Assembly (NCBI GenBank): GCA_030427735.1
Contig: JAUIBP010000007.1
Location: forward strand, 62,001 to 126,000
DNA length: 64,000 bases
DNA from: Bacteroidia bacterium
GTDB taxonomy: Bacteria; Bacteroidota; Bacteroidia; Flavobacteriales; Flavobacteriaceae
Direction of reading: 5' to 3'
This document shows, one piece after another, positions 8,015 to 16,067 of the stretch. Every line of letters starts with the position of its first letter. The stretch's first letter is position 1. The notes under the pieces were generated by a model. That model saw nothing but the letters and a program-made list of their open reading frames with translations, ran no database searches and was not told the origin of the DNA. Position numbers and translations under genes: made by a program.

Positions 8015-8374
8015 GTGAGTTCAAATATTAAAATAACACGAATCTGTGAATTTTGTAATTCTGAGTTTATTGCTAAAACTACAGTTACTAGGTTTTGTTC
8101 TCTTAAATGTGGTAGTAAGGCCTATAAAGCAAGAACCAAGTCTAATAGGATTAAACGATCAAATAACCAGACCTTTAAAATCCAAAAGCAAAATCTAGAC
8201 CTCATTAAATCAAAGGAGTTTTTGACAGTGAAGGATATTACTGTGCTTCTTAATTGTTCTAGACAGTCCGTTTATAAATTGGTTAATACAGGTAAGGTTA
8301 ACACTATAGACATAGATTTAAAAAAAATTATTATTAAACGCTCAGAACTCGATAAACTATTTGTAAATGAGTGA
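8015..8374 (+). CDS. Zinc-ribbon plus helix-turn-helix DNA-binding protein
   Basis: 119 aa from a GTG start; there is no internal Met, so a non-ATG start is needed. Residues 11-33 carry two Cys pairs (CEFC and CSLKC), a small zinc ribbon. Residues about 68-115 form an excisionase/MerR-like helix-turn-helix (FLTVKDITVLLNCSRQSVYKLV). It overlaps the next HTH gene by 8 bases and is the first gene inside the element. A role in regulating or directing excision is likely from position and family, but not shown. Confidence 0.7.
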   Translation: MSSNIKITRICEFCNSEFIAKTTVTRFCSLKCGSKAYKARTKSNRIKRSNNQTFKIQKQNLDLIKSKEFLTVKDITVLLNCSRQSVYKLVNTGKVNTIDIDLKKIIIKRSELDKLFVNE

Positions 8375-8558
8375 ACTAGAATTAAGAATTTTAAAAGAAA
8401 AGGAAATATTCACGGTAAAGGAGGTTGCTTTGCTTTTAAACTGCTCTAAAAGAACAGTGTATAGAAATATTATGGAAGGTAAACTTAAGGCTATAAACTT
8501 AGGAGATCGCTTAACTAGAGTGAAGCGATCTGATATTGAAATGTTATTCAAAAAATAA
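8367..8558 (+). CDS. Small excisionase-type helix-turn-helix protein
   Basis: 63 aa, almost entirely one HTH_17-like domain (FTVKEVALLLNCSKRTVYRN, then GDRLTRVKRSDIEMLF). It closely resembles the C-terminal half of the preceding gene (LLNCSKRTVY versus LLNCSRQSVY), so the pair probably arose by duplication. It overlaps that gene by 8 bases and sits 54 bases before the integrase. This is the classic position and size of an excisionase or recombination directionality factor, but the activity is inferred. Confidence 0.7.
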   Translation: MSELELRILKEKEIFTVKEVALLLNCSKRTVYRNIMEGKLKAINLGDRLTRVKRSDIEMLFKK

Positions 8559-8612
8559 TTTTAGGCTAATATTATATAGGAGAGCCTGGTCATTGATTAA
8601 AATTGATTTAAA

Positions 8613-9770
8613 ATGAAACTACATTTAAGAAAAAAGAAATTAAAATCAGGTAAAACAAGCCTATATATAGAATTCTATAAAGGCCATAAAACCTTGGCGG
8701 ATGGTAAAACAAAATTAATACGTGAGTTTGAGTATTTAAATCTTTATTTAGTTACAGATCCAACAACAGCTAAAGAAAAGAAAAAGAATAGGGAACAGCT
8801 AGAACTTGCTGAACAAATTTTAGCCATCAGGAAAGCCGAAGTGTATCAAGGGAAGTATGAAATTCAAAATAATTTTAAGAACCAAATTAGTTTTTTAAAC
8901 TATTATGAATTGAAAAAGGAAGAGCGCTATCAAACTAAAGGGAATTATGATAACTGGGATGCCGCTCAAAAACATTTAGAGAAGTACTGTCCTGCTCATA
9001 TCACCTTTAATGATATAGATGTAGATTTTATTAAGGGCTATAAAAAGTATTTAGATACTGTAGCTGTTACCAAAAGTGAAAAGAACCTTTCTCAAAATAC
9101 AAAGCATACATACTTTAATAAATTTAAGGCCTGCTTAAATGCAGCGTTTGAAGAAGGATATTTAAAAGAAAACCTCATGAAACGGGTAAAAGGATTTTCT
9201 ATGGGTGAATCTACCAGAGAATACCTTACATCAGATGAACTTCAAAAGTTATCCAAAACCGACTGTTCTATTCCTTTGTTAAAGCGAGCTTTCCTATTTT
9301 CTACCTTAACCGGGATTAGATGGTCGGATGTCAATAAGTTAAAATGGTCAGAAGTAAGAGAAGAGGGGATAGACGACTCTGGGAATCATATATTCCGTGT
9401 GGTTTTTCAACAAAAGAAAACTGATGGCGTAGAATATCTATATATTTCACAACAAGCAAGGGAACTTCTGGGGGAACGTAGGGAGCCTAACGATCGTGTG
9501 TTCAAAGGACTTCGTTATAGCGCACATATGAATCTACAATTACTTAGATGGTGTATGGCAGCTGGTATAACTAAACATATAACTTTTCATTCTGCGCGTC
9601 ACACTAATGCAGTGTTGCTGTTAGAAAATGGAGCCGATATTTACACGGTATCAAAACGTTTAGGACATCGTGAAATTCGAACTACTGAAATTTATGCCAA
9701 AATTATTGATAAGAAAATGAAAGAGGCTGCTAACCTAGTTCCAATATTGGAACTGGATGATATTATTTAG
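8613..9770 (+). CDS. int: Tyrosine recombinase (integrase of the element)
   Basis: 385 aa. A basic N-terminal arm-binding domain (MKLHLRKKKLKSGKTSLYIE) is followed by a SAM-like core-binding domain (about 95-205) and the catalytic domain. Catalytic residues are seen in order: Arg in LTGIRWSDV (about 234), Lys in QQKKTDG, HSARH (about 326-330), GHREIRTT, and the Tyr nucleophile in TEIYAKI (about 360). It should catalyse integration at the mnmE 3' end, given its position next to attL and the second site at attR. It belongs to the large Bacteroidota integrase group found on conjugative and mobilizable elements. Confidence 0.95.
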   Translation: MKLHLRKKKLKSGKTSLYIEFYKGHKTLADGKTKLIREFEYLNLYLVTDPTTAKEKKKNREQLELAEQILAIRKAEVYQGKYEIQNNFKNQISFLNYYELKKEERYQTKGNYDNWDAAQKHLEKYCPAHITFNDIDVDFIKGYKKYLDTVAVTKSEKNLSQNTKHTYFNKFKACLNAAFEEGYLKENLMKRVKGFSMGESTREYLTSDELQKLSKTDCSIPLLKRAFLFSTLTGIRWSDVNKLKWSEVREEGIDDSGNHIFRVVFQQKKTDGVEYLYISQQARELLGERREPNDRVFKGLRYSAHMNLQLLRWCMAAGITKHITFHSARHTNAVLLLENGADIYTVSKRLGHREIRTTEIYAKIIDKKMKEAANLVPILELDDII

Positions 9771-9794
9771 TAGTACTTTTTTTTCGTAGTACTA
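9771..9794 (+). terminator. Short hairpin after the integrase gene
   Basis: TAGTACT (9771-9777) pairs with AGTACTA (9788-9794) across a T-rich 10-base loop, directly after the stop codon. The stem is AT-rich with no long T-tail, so any terminator would be weak. Confidence 0.4.
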
Positions 9795-10116
9795 AAATTT
9801 TGTTCAATAATAGATGCTCCTTGCTGCAAAAAATTGAGTTATTTAAAACGTAATTGTTAATAACTCTTATTTTTAGTGTTTTTTGTTGATTTTATTCAGT
9901 GCTATTTAGAGGTATTTGTCACCCTTAAAAATCTGGCTAATATTATTTGAATTCATTTGTTGTTGAATTGATTTAATTGTCTGATAAACAATTATTTGTG
10001 AATAAAAAATTGAATTTTATCTCAGTTTGCTAATTTCTAATAGTTACTTTTATTTCAAGAATTCTACTAAAAGAAACAAAGTACTTTGTTCATTATTAAT
10101 CTTTAATTCAATTAAA
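9795..10116. other. Gene-free spacer between integrase and the next HTH gene
   Basis: About 320 AT-rich bases. An upstream extension of the following frame exists (from 10027), but its residues do not look like the family and the ATG at 10117 fits the domain better. I see no convincing promoter, repeat or RNA here. Confidence 0.5.
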
Positions 10117-10404
10117 ATGGACAATATTAAATTAGAAGAAAAACTGGATAGGATTGAAAATCTACTATTGGGTTCAAAAAAGGTGCTTACTTTAGAAGAG
10201 GCTTCCGATTATACAGGTATTTCAAGGAGTTATTTATATAAATTAACGTCTTCGGGAATTGTTCCTCATAGTAAGCCTAATGGTAAATTGATATTCTTTG
10301 ATGTCGAAAAGCTTAACTCTTGGCTACTACAAAATAAACGAAAGTCAGTTGGGGAGATTAAAAATGAGGCCTTGTCTTATGCTTTAAGGAGTAAGAGGCC
10401 TTAA
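10117..10404 (+). CDS. Helix-turn-helix protein with short N-terminal coiled helix
   Basis: 95 aa from the ATG at 10117 (MDNIKLEEKLDRIENLL). The first 20 residues are an amphipathic helix, then comes an HTH_17-type domain (VLTLEEASDYTGISRSYLYKLT, then IFFDVEKLNSWL). Proteins of this kind precede the helicase/primase genes of many Bacteroidota mobilizable elements and are thought to be replication or excision regulators. The hairpin that follows (10428-10448) separates it from the helicase gene. Function is inferred from family and position only. Confidence 0.75.
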   Translation: MDNIKLEEKLDRIENLLLGSKKVLTLEEASDYTGISRSYLYKLTSSGIVPHSKPNGKLIFFDVEKLNSWLLQNKRKSVGEIKNEALSYALRSKRP

Positions 10405-10427
10405 GGTCTGTTAACATTAGTTTAATC

Positions 10428-10448
10428 AAATCTTGAAATTCAAGATTT
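10428..10448 (+). promoter_or_regulatory. Hairpin just upstream of the helicase gene
   Basis: AAATCTTG-AAATT-CAAGATTT is a perfect 8-bp stem ending 14 bases before the helicase ATG at 10463 and followed by TT only. It may be a weak terminator, an operator or a translational control hairpin. Confidence 0.4.
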
Positions 10449-10462
10449 TTAATCGTTAAATT

Positions 10463-11671
10463 ATGAAACAGATACCTTATGTACGTGTTGGGACCTCCTA
10501 TTATAAGCGTGTAAAAGCACCAACTATCGCTGGTCACTTTAATGAAATTCTGGTGCATTGGAATCTTGAAACCATAAGGCAAGACCATGGTAAAGATTTC
10601 ATAAGTAAAATATCAAAATATGATGGTTTTACTTGTATGCCCAGCCATTTGGAATATCGGCAGGAATATTTTGGTTTTTATAATACCTATTCGCCATTAT
10701 CACGTGTACCTAAAGCAGGAGAAATTGAAACAACCCTAAAATTTGTGAAACATATTTTTGGGGAACAATTCGAACTCGGCCTGGATTATCTTCAGATCCT
10801 ATACACTAGGCCAATCCAGATTTTACCAATTCTTTGTTTGGTTTCTAAAGAACGCTCTACTGGTAAAAGTACGTTTTTAAAATGGTTGAAGGCCATTTTT
10901 GAAAACAACCTTACCTATCTCACTAATGACAGTTTTGGGAGCCAATTTAATGCAGATTGGGTGAATAAACTACTGATATGTATTGATGAAGTACTCTTCA
11001 ATAAGGAAGAGCTTACAGAGCGTATAAAATATCTGAGCACTACCAATACAAATATGTTAGAGGCCAAGGGAAAGGATAAACGCGAGGTCGAGTTCTTTGG
11101 CAAGTTTATTCTCTGTAGTAATAATGAAGATAACTTTATTAAAATTGACGCTAATGAAACCCGGTTTTGGGTACTGAAAATTCCATCCATTATTAGGGAA
11201 GAAACAGATTTTTTGGAAAGTTTAATGCGGGAAATCCCTGCTTTCCTTTACTTTTTAATGCATAGGAACTTAAGTTCTAAACAGGTTAGCCGGATGTGGT
11301 TCGAGCCACATCAGATCAAGACTAAGGCTTTGCTGCGATTAATTCAGAATAATAGGAACCGTGTTGAGAAGGAATTGGCCAGTATATTGCTAAATGCTAT
11401 GGAGCACCTGGAGCTTAATACCATGACCATATGTGTCTCAGATGCTGTTCAACTGTTAAATACCACCCGTGTTAAAACAGACCACACCCAAATCAGAAGG
11501 CTGTTGAAGAACGATTGGAAATTAATGAATCAAGGGAACTCCAATCGATATCAAAAACTGGTAATCTGGACGGATGGATCGTTCAATCTAATTCCAGCTA
11601 AGGGACGCTATTTTATTATTGAAAAGGATTTCCTGATTAAAAATTTTGATGAATTGATGACAGATGATTAA
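10463..11671 (+). CDS. Superfamily 3-type helicase / primase-helicase (DUF5906-like) of the element
   Basis: 402 aa. Walker A is seen as KERSTGKST (about 129-137), Walker B as LLICIDEVLF, and the sensor region as FILCSNNEDN followed by NETRFWVLKIP, a layout typical of viral and plasmid superfamily 3 helicases. The C-terminal 110 residues look like a winged-helix segment. It probably unwinds the excised circular element for replication, together with the primase 200 bases downstream. The last part of the gene overlaps the start of the GTCATCA repeat cluster. Fairly sure of the fold; the replication role is inferred. Confidence 0.85.
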   Translation: MKQIPYVRVGTSYYKRVKAPTIAGHFNEILVHWNLETIRQDHGKDFISKISKYDGFTCMPSHLEYRQEYFGFYNTYSPLSRVPKAGEIETTLKFVKHIFGEQFELGLDYLQILYTRPIQILPILCLVSKERSTGKSTFLKWLKAIFENNLTYLTNDSFGSQFNADWVNKLLICIDEVLFNKEELTERIKYLSTTNTNMLEAKGKDKREVEFFGKFILCSNNEDNFIKIDANETRFWVLKIPSIIREETDFLESLMREIPAFLYFLMHRNLSSKQVSRMWFEPHQIKTKALLRLIQNNRNRVEKELASILLNAMEHLELNTMTICVSDAVQLLNTTRVKTDHTQIRRLLKNDWKLMNQGNSNRYQKLVIWTDGSFNLIPAKGRYFIIEKDFLIKNFDELMTDD

Positions 11672-11843
11672 AAGCTCGCTGTTTATAAGGGCTGAGGCTG
11701 TCATCATTATATCATCTTTAAGTCATCAAAATAAATAATGATGATATATAGAAATACAAAAAATTTAAAAGAGATGACGTGATGTCAAATTGATGACAAT
11801 GAAAACCCTTGTATTTAAAGGGGTGTACTGAAGTTTGTCATCA
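11655..11843. repeat. Cluster of GTCATCA heptamers between helicase and primase genes
   Basis: GTCATCA or its complement occurs at 11655-11661 (TGATGAC), 11700-11706, 11722-11728, 11791-11797 (TGATGAC) and 11837-11843, with a near match AGATGAC at 11772-11778 and further ATCATC/GATGAT hexamers between them. Both orientations are present within 190 bases. Iteron clusters like this mark replication or transfer origins on many plasmids and integrated elements, and the flanking helicase and primase genes fit that. Function is inferred. Confidence 0.55.
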
Positions 11844-11877
11844 AATCATCAAAGAACACTTAAAAACCAATTGGCTT

Positions 11878-12735
11878 ATGAAAAGAAAAATGAATTGTGA
11901 AATAGCCCGCAATTTTTCAGTGCTAATGGCCCTGGAAAAACTCGGGCACTTTCCCAAAAAGCAAACGGAACAAGACGCTTGGTTTCTGAGTCCATTTCGG
12001 TCAGAAACCCAAGCATCTTTTAAGGTTTCTATAATGAAAAATAGATGGTATGATCATGGGGCAGGTATAGGGGGAAATGTGATTGATTTGGTGAGTCTTG
12101 TTTTAAAATGTTCGATTAAAGAAACATTAGAGTTTTTATCAGATTCTAATGCTGTTTTTTCTGTTCATCAGCAGCAAACCTCTGTAGTAGCTAGGAATCA
12201 TAATATAGAGATTTTAAAGGTGCAAGAGATTAGTCATCCCGCCTTAGTTCAATATTCCAATTCTAGAAAGATTCCTATTCAGATACTAACTATATTTTGT
12301 AAACAGGTTTGGTATCGCTATCGTGATTCGGTGTTTTTTGCAATCGGTTTAGAAAATAGAAATGGAGGTTGGGAGCTTAGCAATCGGAATTATAAGACGT
12401 CCAGTAGCCCTAAAAGTTATACCTATTATAACTATGGCCATCAGCAGCTGGTTGTGTTTGAGGGGATGTTTGACTTACTCTCTCTAATGGTACTTGACCC
12501 AGAGCTAATTAATGCTTCTGATATTATTGTTCTCAACTCTATCAGCTTTATTAGGGATATAAAATATCTTTTTGAAAAGTACCCCAAAGGTATATTGTTT
12601 TTGGATCATGATTCCGCGGGTAGGAAGGCAACAAAGGAGTTGTTAGATAACTTCCATCATCTAGAAGATGGCAGTATGAATTATTATAAGTACAAGGATT
12701 TAAATGATTATTTATGTCATGGGTTTAGAGATTAA
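11878..12735 (+). CDS. TOPRIM-domain DNA primase of the mobilizable element
   Basis: 285 aa from the ATG at 11878; an upstream TTG extension to 11809 runs through the repeat cluster and is unlikely. The N-terminal part resembles a reduced CHC2-type primase domain (AWFLSPFRSETQASFKV, WYDHGAGIGGNVIDLV). The C-terminal TOPRIM fold shows VVFEGMFDLLS with the catalytic Glu and ILFLDHDSAGRKA with the DxD. Similar primases (for example PrmN1 of NBU1) prime replication of transferred single strands. It overlaps the MobC-like gene by 32 bases, so the two are probably co-translated. Confidence 0.88.
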   Translation: MKRKMNCEIARNFSVLMALEKLGHFPKKQTEQDAWFLSPFRSETQASFKVSIMKNRWYDHGAGIGGNVIDLVSLVLKCSIKETLEFLSDSNAVFSVHQQQTSVVARNHNIEILKVQEISHPALVQYSNSRKIPIQILTIFCKQVWYRYRDSVFFAIGLENRNGGWELSNRNYKTSSSPKSYTYYNYGHQQLVVFEGMFDLLSLMVLDPELINASDIIVLNSISFIRDIKYLFEKYPKGILFLDHDSAGRKATKELLDNFHHLEDGSMNYYKYKDLNDYLCHGFRD

Positions 12736-13240
12736 TCAAGATCACTTTGGAAACCTTAATAACAAAGAAAAAATATTAAGAGTTCCTAAAGAATCAATGG
12801 GCAATGAAGATGGGATTCAAATAGACCTGGATCTTCAATTTAGTGAAACTACATCTGAAGTGGAAGGGAATTCGAGATGTGTGTCTGTGGACACAATCTT
12901 TTCTGCTCCCGAAGGTCGCAGAAAAAAAAAGGAGATGTTTAAGGCGAAAGGGGATCTCGTTAAGTTTCGATGTACCGTTTATGAAAAGAAACTGCTTCGT
13001 GTCAAGGCAAAACGTAGTGGTTTGAGCATTAGTGAATACGTAAGACGATGTGTATTTGAACAGGAAATTCTAGAGCGGTTTACCGAGGAACATATAACCA
13101 TTTATAAGATGCTGATTAGATACCATAATAACTTTAAATCGATAGGAAATATGTTTAAGAAACGGGACCCGAAATTAATGCAGAAAGTTCATGCTCTTGC
13201 AGATGAGATCAAGCAACATTTAAATAATTTTCAAAGATGA
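12704..13240 (+). CDS. MobC-like mobilization accessory protein
   Basis: 178 aa; a second possible start is the ATG at 12719. The first 80 residues are acidic and poorly conserved. The C-terminal half carries the typical MobC/RHH signature FRCTVYEKKLLRVKAKRSGL followed by SISEYVRRCV and a helical tail. Such proteins bind the transfer origin and help the relaxase melt and nick it. Its stop overlaps the relaxase start as ATGA (13237-13240), and it overlaps the primase upstream, so primase, MobC and relaxase form one coupled unit. Confidence 0.85.
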   Translation: MIIYVMGLEINQDHFGNLNNKEKILRVPKESMGNEDGIQIDLDLQFSETTSEVEGNSRCVSVDTIFSAPEGRRKKKEMFKAKGDLVKFRCTVYEKKLLRVKAKRSGLSISEYVRRCVFEQEILERFTEEHITIYKMLIRYHNNFKSIGNMFKKRDPKLMQKVHALADEIKQHLNNFQR

Positions 13241-14103
13241 TAGGCAAAGGCAAAAGTATTTCGCATACCAGTGCTTCCATGGCATACGGATGGAATCAGG
13301 AAAAGGATGCAGAGGTAGTACTTAAGGAATATCTCCATGGTGAAGAGCCCAGAGCTATCACTAAAGAGTTTAAAATGATCCAGGACCAAAATCATAACTG
13401 CACTAAAAACACTTTGTCCTTTGTGATTAGTCCCACCGTAAAAGATGGCAAGAGATTGGATCGTGAGCAGCTGAGGGATATTACCAAGTGCTTTCTTAAA
13501 GAAATGGACCTGAAGGAACGACAGGCCATAGCCTTTGTGCATAAGGATAAGGAGCATAATCATATTCACTTATATGTTAATCGCATAGATTTTAAAGGTC
13601 AGGCTTACAATGATAGCTTTATAGGGAAACGGAGTCAACACGCTGCAGAGCGGGTAGCGCAGCAATTAAAATTAACTACCGTAAAACAGGTACAATTCGA
13701 AAAGGCATTCAATCTAAAAGAAATACGCTCAGAAATTAAGCGAAGACATGATTTGACTATGAAACAATTTAAACCACGAGGTTTTGATGATTATCTAAAA
13801 TCAATGAAAACCAATGGCGTAGAGGTTATTCCGGTTATTAATAAACAGAACAAACTTCAGGGGTTTCGGTTTGAATTTAGTGGTCATAACCTAAAGGGTA
13901 GTGAAGTACACCGAAATATGTCCATTGGTAACATCGCTGAGCAAATAGCTAGCAGGCCCCGAGCTGAATTTCATATAAGTGCTAAAACTAAGGAAGCTAC
14001 CGTAAAGCTTCTAGGTAAAACCATTGGATTAACACCCAATACTACATTAAGGATCGCTAAGGCAGTGGTTAAAAAAGTAGTGGATTTAGGAATGTCTATT
14101 TAA
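13237..14103 (+). CDS. mobA: Relaxase / mobilization nuclease (MobA/VirD2-type)
   Basis: 288 aa. The three-histidine metal motif is visible as HNHIHLYVNRID (about residues 107-118), with the family's start MIGKGKSISHTSASMAYGW, where the nicking Tyr is expected near the N-terminus (Tyr17 is the best candidate). A DKEHNHIH context and the NDSFIGKRSQHAAE region match Bacteroidota relaxases. It would nick the transfer origin and lead the strand into a recipient using a helper element's secretion system. Translationally coupled to the MobC-like gene by ATGA. Confidence 0.92.
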   Translation: MIGKGKSISHTSASMAYGWNQEKDAEVVLKEYLHGEEPRAITKEFKMIQDQNHNCTKNTLSFVISPTVKDGKRLDREQLRDITKCFLKEMDLKERQAIAFVHKDKEHNHIHLYVNRIDFKGQAYNDSFIGKRSQHAAERVAQQLKLTTVKQVQFEKAFNLKEIRSEIKRRHDLTMKQFKPRGFDDYLKSMKTNGVEVIPVINKQNKLQGFRFEFSGHNLKGSEVHRNMSIGNIAEQIASRPRAEFHISAKTKEATVKLLGKTIGLTPNTTLRIAKAVVKKVVDLGMSI

Positions 14104-14116
14104 AAAATCAAGTATT

Positions 14117-14434
14117 ATGACAAAGTTAGAAGAATTGACCGCATTATTAGTTGAAGAGCTGCATCAGTTTAATTTGAATATTGAAAAGTTAGAGAGGTTG
14201 AATTCAGAATTGAAATCAACCAAGCTAAAAATCGATGTTTCTGAATATAAATCTATAATGGAATCGCATCAAAATCAAATGCAAAACCACGAACACCACA
14301 TAGAACAATTTCATACTCATTTTAGTGCTAAAATTAAGCGAGCTAAAATGTATCCTACTTGGGCGGTTGTAGTGTTTATAATAACCTTAATCTTATCGCT
14401 ATGCTTTGTATTTACCTTGTTTAATGTTATTTAA
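14117..14434 (+). CDS. Small coiled-coil protein with C-terminal membrane anchor
   Basis: 105 aa. Residues 1-80 are a continuous charged helix with heptad-like Leu/Ile spacing and a His-rich section (NHEHHIEQFHTHF). Residues about 84-103 (WAVVVFIITLILSLCFVFTL) form one transmembrane segment, so the protein is tail-anchored. It follows the relaxase by 13 bases and is probably the last gene of the mobilization operon; small proteins of this shape often follow relaxases in flavobacterial elements. Its 3' end overlaps the convergent HEPN-like gene by 36 bases. Function unknown. Confidence 0.7.
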   Translation: MTKLEELTALLVEELHQFNLNIEKLERLNSELKSTKLKIDVSEYKSIMESHQNQMQNHEHHIEQFHTHFSAKIKRAKMYPTWAVVVFIITLILSLCFVFTLFNVI

Positions 14435-15661
14435 TTCATTAGTCTCATGATTCATTAAATGACCTTTCACAATTTCTTCTAAGCATTCCATTTCATCAAA
14501 GGGTAACAATTGCATAATATGTTCCAAGGCTGTTTTAATATTTATGTGGGGTTGGGGAATGAGTTTATTGTCGTAGCTATCTGAATATTCTAAAGCTAAA
14601 ATACAGACTTTCATTATACCCGCAATATCATAAAGGACATCGGATAGTCCAGATATTAAAAACTCGCTTTTGTATAAAGTGTTTTCAGAGTTTGGTTTAA
14701 GTAGATGTATCCTTTTACTTATTAAATCATTGATTCTGGAGTTAAAAAGCTCTTTCTCATTTTCCGTATCCAAATTTTGATCATTTCTGGATAAGGATTT
14801 AGGTTCTATTTTTGGAACTTGAGTTATCTCTAAGTTTTTTTCTTTCAAAAGCAAATGGCAGCGTTTAAGATGTTTATTATGCAGCTTTTCAATTTTATTT
14901 ATAAATGAATGAATTTCAGAGAATATAATTTTACACTGGTCTTTGTCGATTTCCATGGGGTTATCATGATGTATCATATTAAATGCGTGATCCAAAAGTA
15001 ATAACCATTCGTTTTGATCTTTTTTGGGTACATTTTTAAAAGGAATTATTTTTGGGAAGAACGGTTCATAATTTTTAATATGACCTATAAGGCTAAGTGT
15101 TGTTTTACTTTGGCCAAGGTATAGGTGTTCTATACATTTAAAACTTAATAGGAAGGCTTGATGTAAATTAAAGCCAGCCAGATCATAATTTTTTTGCTTG
15201 ATAAGAAGTTTTGAGGAATTGATATAGCCATTGATTTTTTTCATTTCGGCCATATAATAGCGTTCGGCTCTTTTAAGAATGTTGTGAAGCGCGAGATCTT
15301 CATAATCTAAAATGTTGTCTCCTTCAGGTTTAGAATATAATTTATAGCCAAAACAACAGTGCTCTAGAAAATAAAAGCTGCCCCGTTCAATATTTTTTTC
15401 TGCTATGGCTTGTGTAAAAATGAGCACTTTAAAATGAGGAAATTCGTTTTCAATTTTTGAAATTAGTTTGAGGATTTCGTTTGGAAGAAGATCCATGTCA
15501 CAGTCTATAAATAGAGTAACAAAAAAATAGGAGCACTTTTTTTCAATTTGTTTATTTGATAGGTATATACTGTCTACTGATAATACATCTATTATACTGT
15601 TTAATAAAATGGATAGTTTATCGGATAGATCAAATTTTTTTGGAAGTTTTAGTGTGTTCAT
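14399..15661 (-). CDS. Nucleotidyltransferase-like / HEPN-like domain protein
   Basis: 420 aa. Residues about 15-115 look like a decayed nucleotidyltransferase-fold domain without the usual GS motif. Residues about 130-260 have the helical HEPN pattern, including NILKRAERYYMAEM, LAGFNLHQAFLLSFKCIEHL and an acidic helix pair; no clear RX4-6H RNase motif is present. The last 150 residues are helical and unassigned. HEPN proteins often act in toxin or defence systems, but many Bacteroidota versions are uncharacterised. It is divergent from an XRE regulator across a promoter region with perfect inverted repeats, the first cargo gene after the mobilization block. Confidence 0.6.
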   Translation of the reverse strand: MNTLKLPKKFDLSDKLSILLNSIIDVLSVDSIYLSNKQIEKKCSYFFVTLFIDCDMDLLPNEILKLISKIENEFPHFKVLIFTQAIAEKNIERGSFYFLEHCCFGYKLYSKPEGDNILDYEDLALHNILKRAERYYMAEMKKINGYINSSKLLIKQKNYDLAGFNLHQAFLLSFKCIEHLYLGQSKTTLSLIGHIKNYEPFFPKIIPFKNVPKKDQNEWLLLLDHAFNMIHHDNPMEIDKDQCKIIFSEIHSFINKIEKLHNKHLKRCHLLLKEKNLEITQVPKIEPKSLSRNDQNLDTENEKELFNSRINDLISKRIHLLKPNSENTLYKSEFLISGLSDVLYDIAGIMKVCILALEYSDSYDNKLIPQPHINIKTALEHIMQLLPFDEMECLEEIVKGHLMNHETNELNNIKQGKYKA

Positions 15662-15678
15662 AATTTTAAAGTTTTTAA

Positions 15679-15700
15679 TTTCTATATAAAAATATAGAAA
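15679..15700. promoter_or_regulatory. Palindromic operator candidate before the HEPN-like gene
   Basis: TTTCTATAT-AAAA-ATATAGAAA is a perfect 9-bp inverted repeat 18 bases upstream of the HEPN-like gene's start. The half-site TTTCTATAT recurs at 15753-15761 in the promoter region of the divergent XRE gene, so one regulator may control both. Confidence 0.55.
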
Positions 15701-15744
15701 ATCTAAACAAATATATATTAATTCTATTTAAAACCAAAATAAAC

Positions 15745-15803
15745 ATTTAGAATTTCTATATTTTTTGTAATAAAAACTATATTTATATTATCAAATTCTA
15801 AAT
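15745..15803. promoter_or_regulatory. Inverted repeat framing the XRE gene promoter
   Basis: ATTTAGAATTT (15745-15755) and AAATTCTAAAT (15793-15803) are perfect complements separated by 37 bases, ending 4 bases before the XRE gene's ATG. This is a plausible autoregulatory operator pair for the encoded repressor. Confidence 0.5.
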
Positions 15804-15807
15804 AATT

Positions 15808-16041
15808 ATGACTCCCTTAGGATTATATCTAGTTAAAAAATCAGTTAATAGAGCTATGGTGTCTAGACGAACAGGAATTAGTCAGGCAAGATTATCACAA
15901 TTGAGTTCCAATGAATCAACTAAACTTAGGGCTGATGAACTTTATTTGATAGCGCTCGCTATCGATGAGGATCCTTGTGATATATTAAACGAAGTTTATA
16001 AAGACCTTCAATTGCCAAACAATATTTTTAAAGATGAATAA
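15808..16041 (+). CDS. XRE-family helix-turn-helix regulator
   Basis: 77 aa, one compact HTH_3-like domain: GLYLVKKSVNRAMVSRRTGI, then SQARLSQLSSNESTKLRADE, then an ALAIDEDPCDILNEV helix. It lacks any further domain and is the length of phage-type repressors. It lies 26 bases before the PD-(D/E)xK gene, so the two form an operon, and is divergent from the HEPN-like gene with shared palindromes between them. Autoregulation and control of both sides are inferred from that layout. Confidence 0.85.
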   Translation: MTPLGLYLVKKSVNRAMVSRRTGISQARLSQLSSNESTKLRADELYLIALAIDEDPCDILNEVYKDLQLPNNIFKDE

Positions 16042-16067
16042 AACAGTTAATCATTAAATTAACCTAA

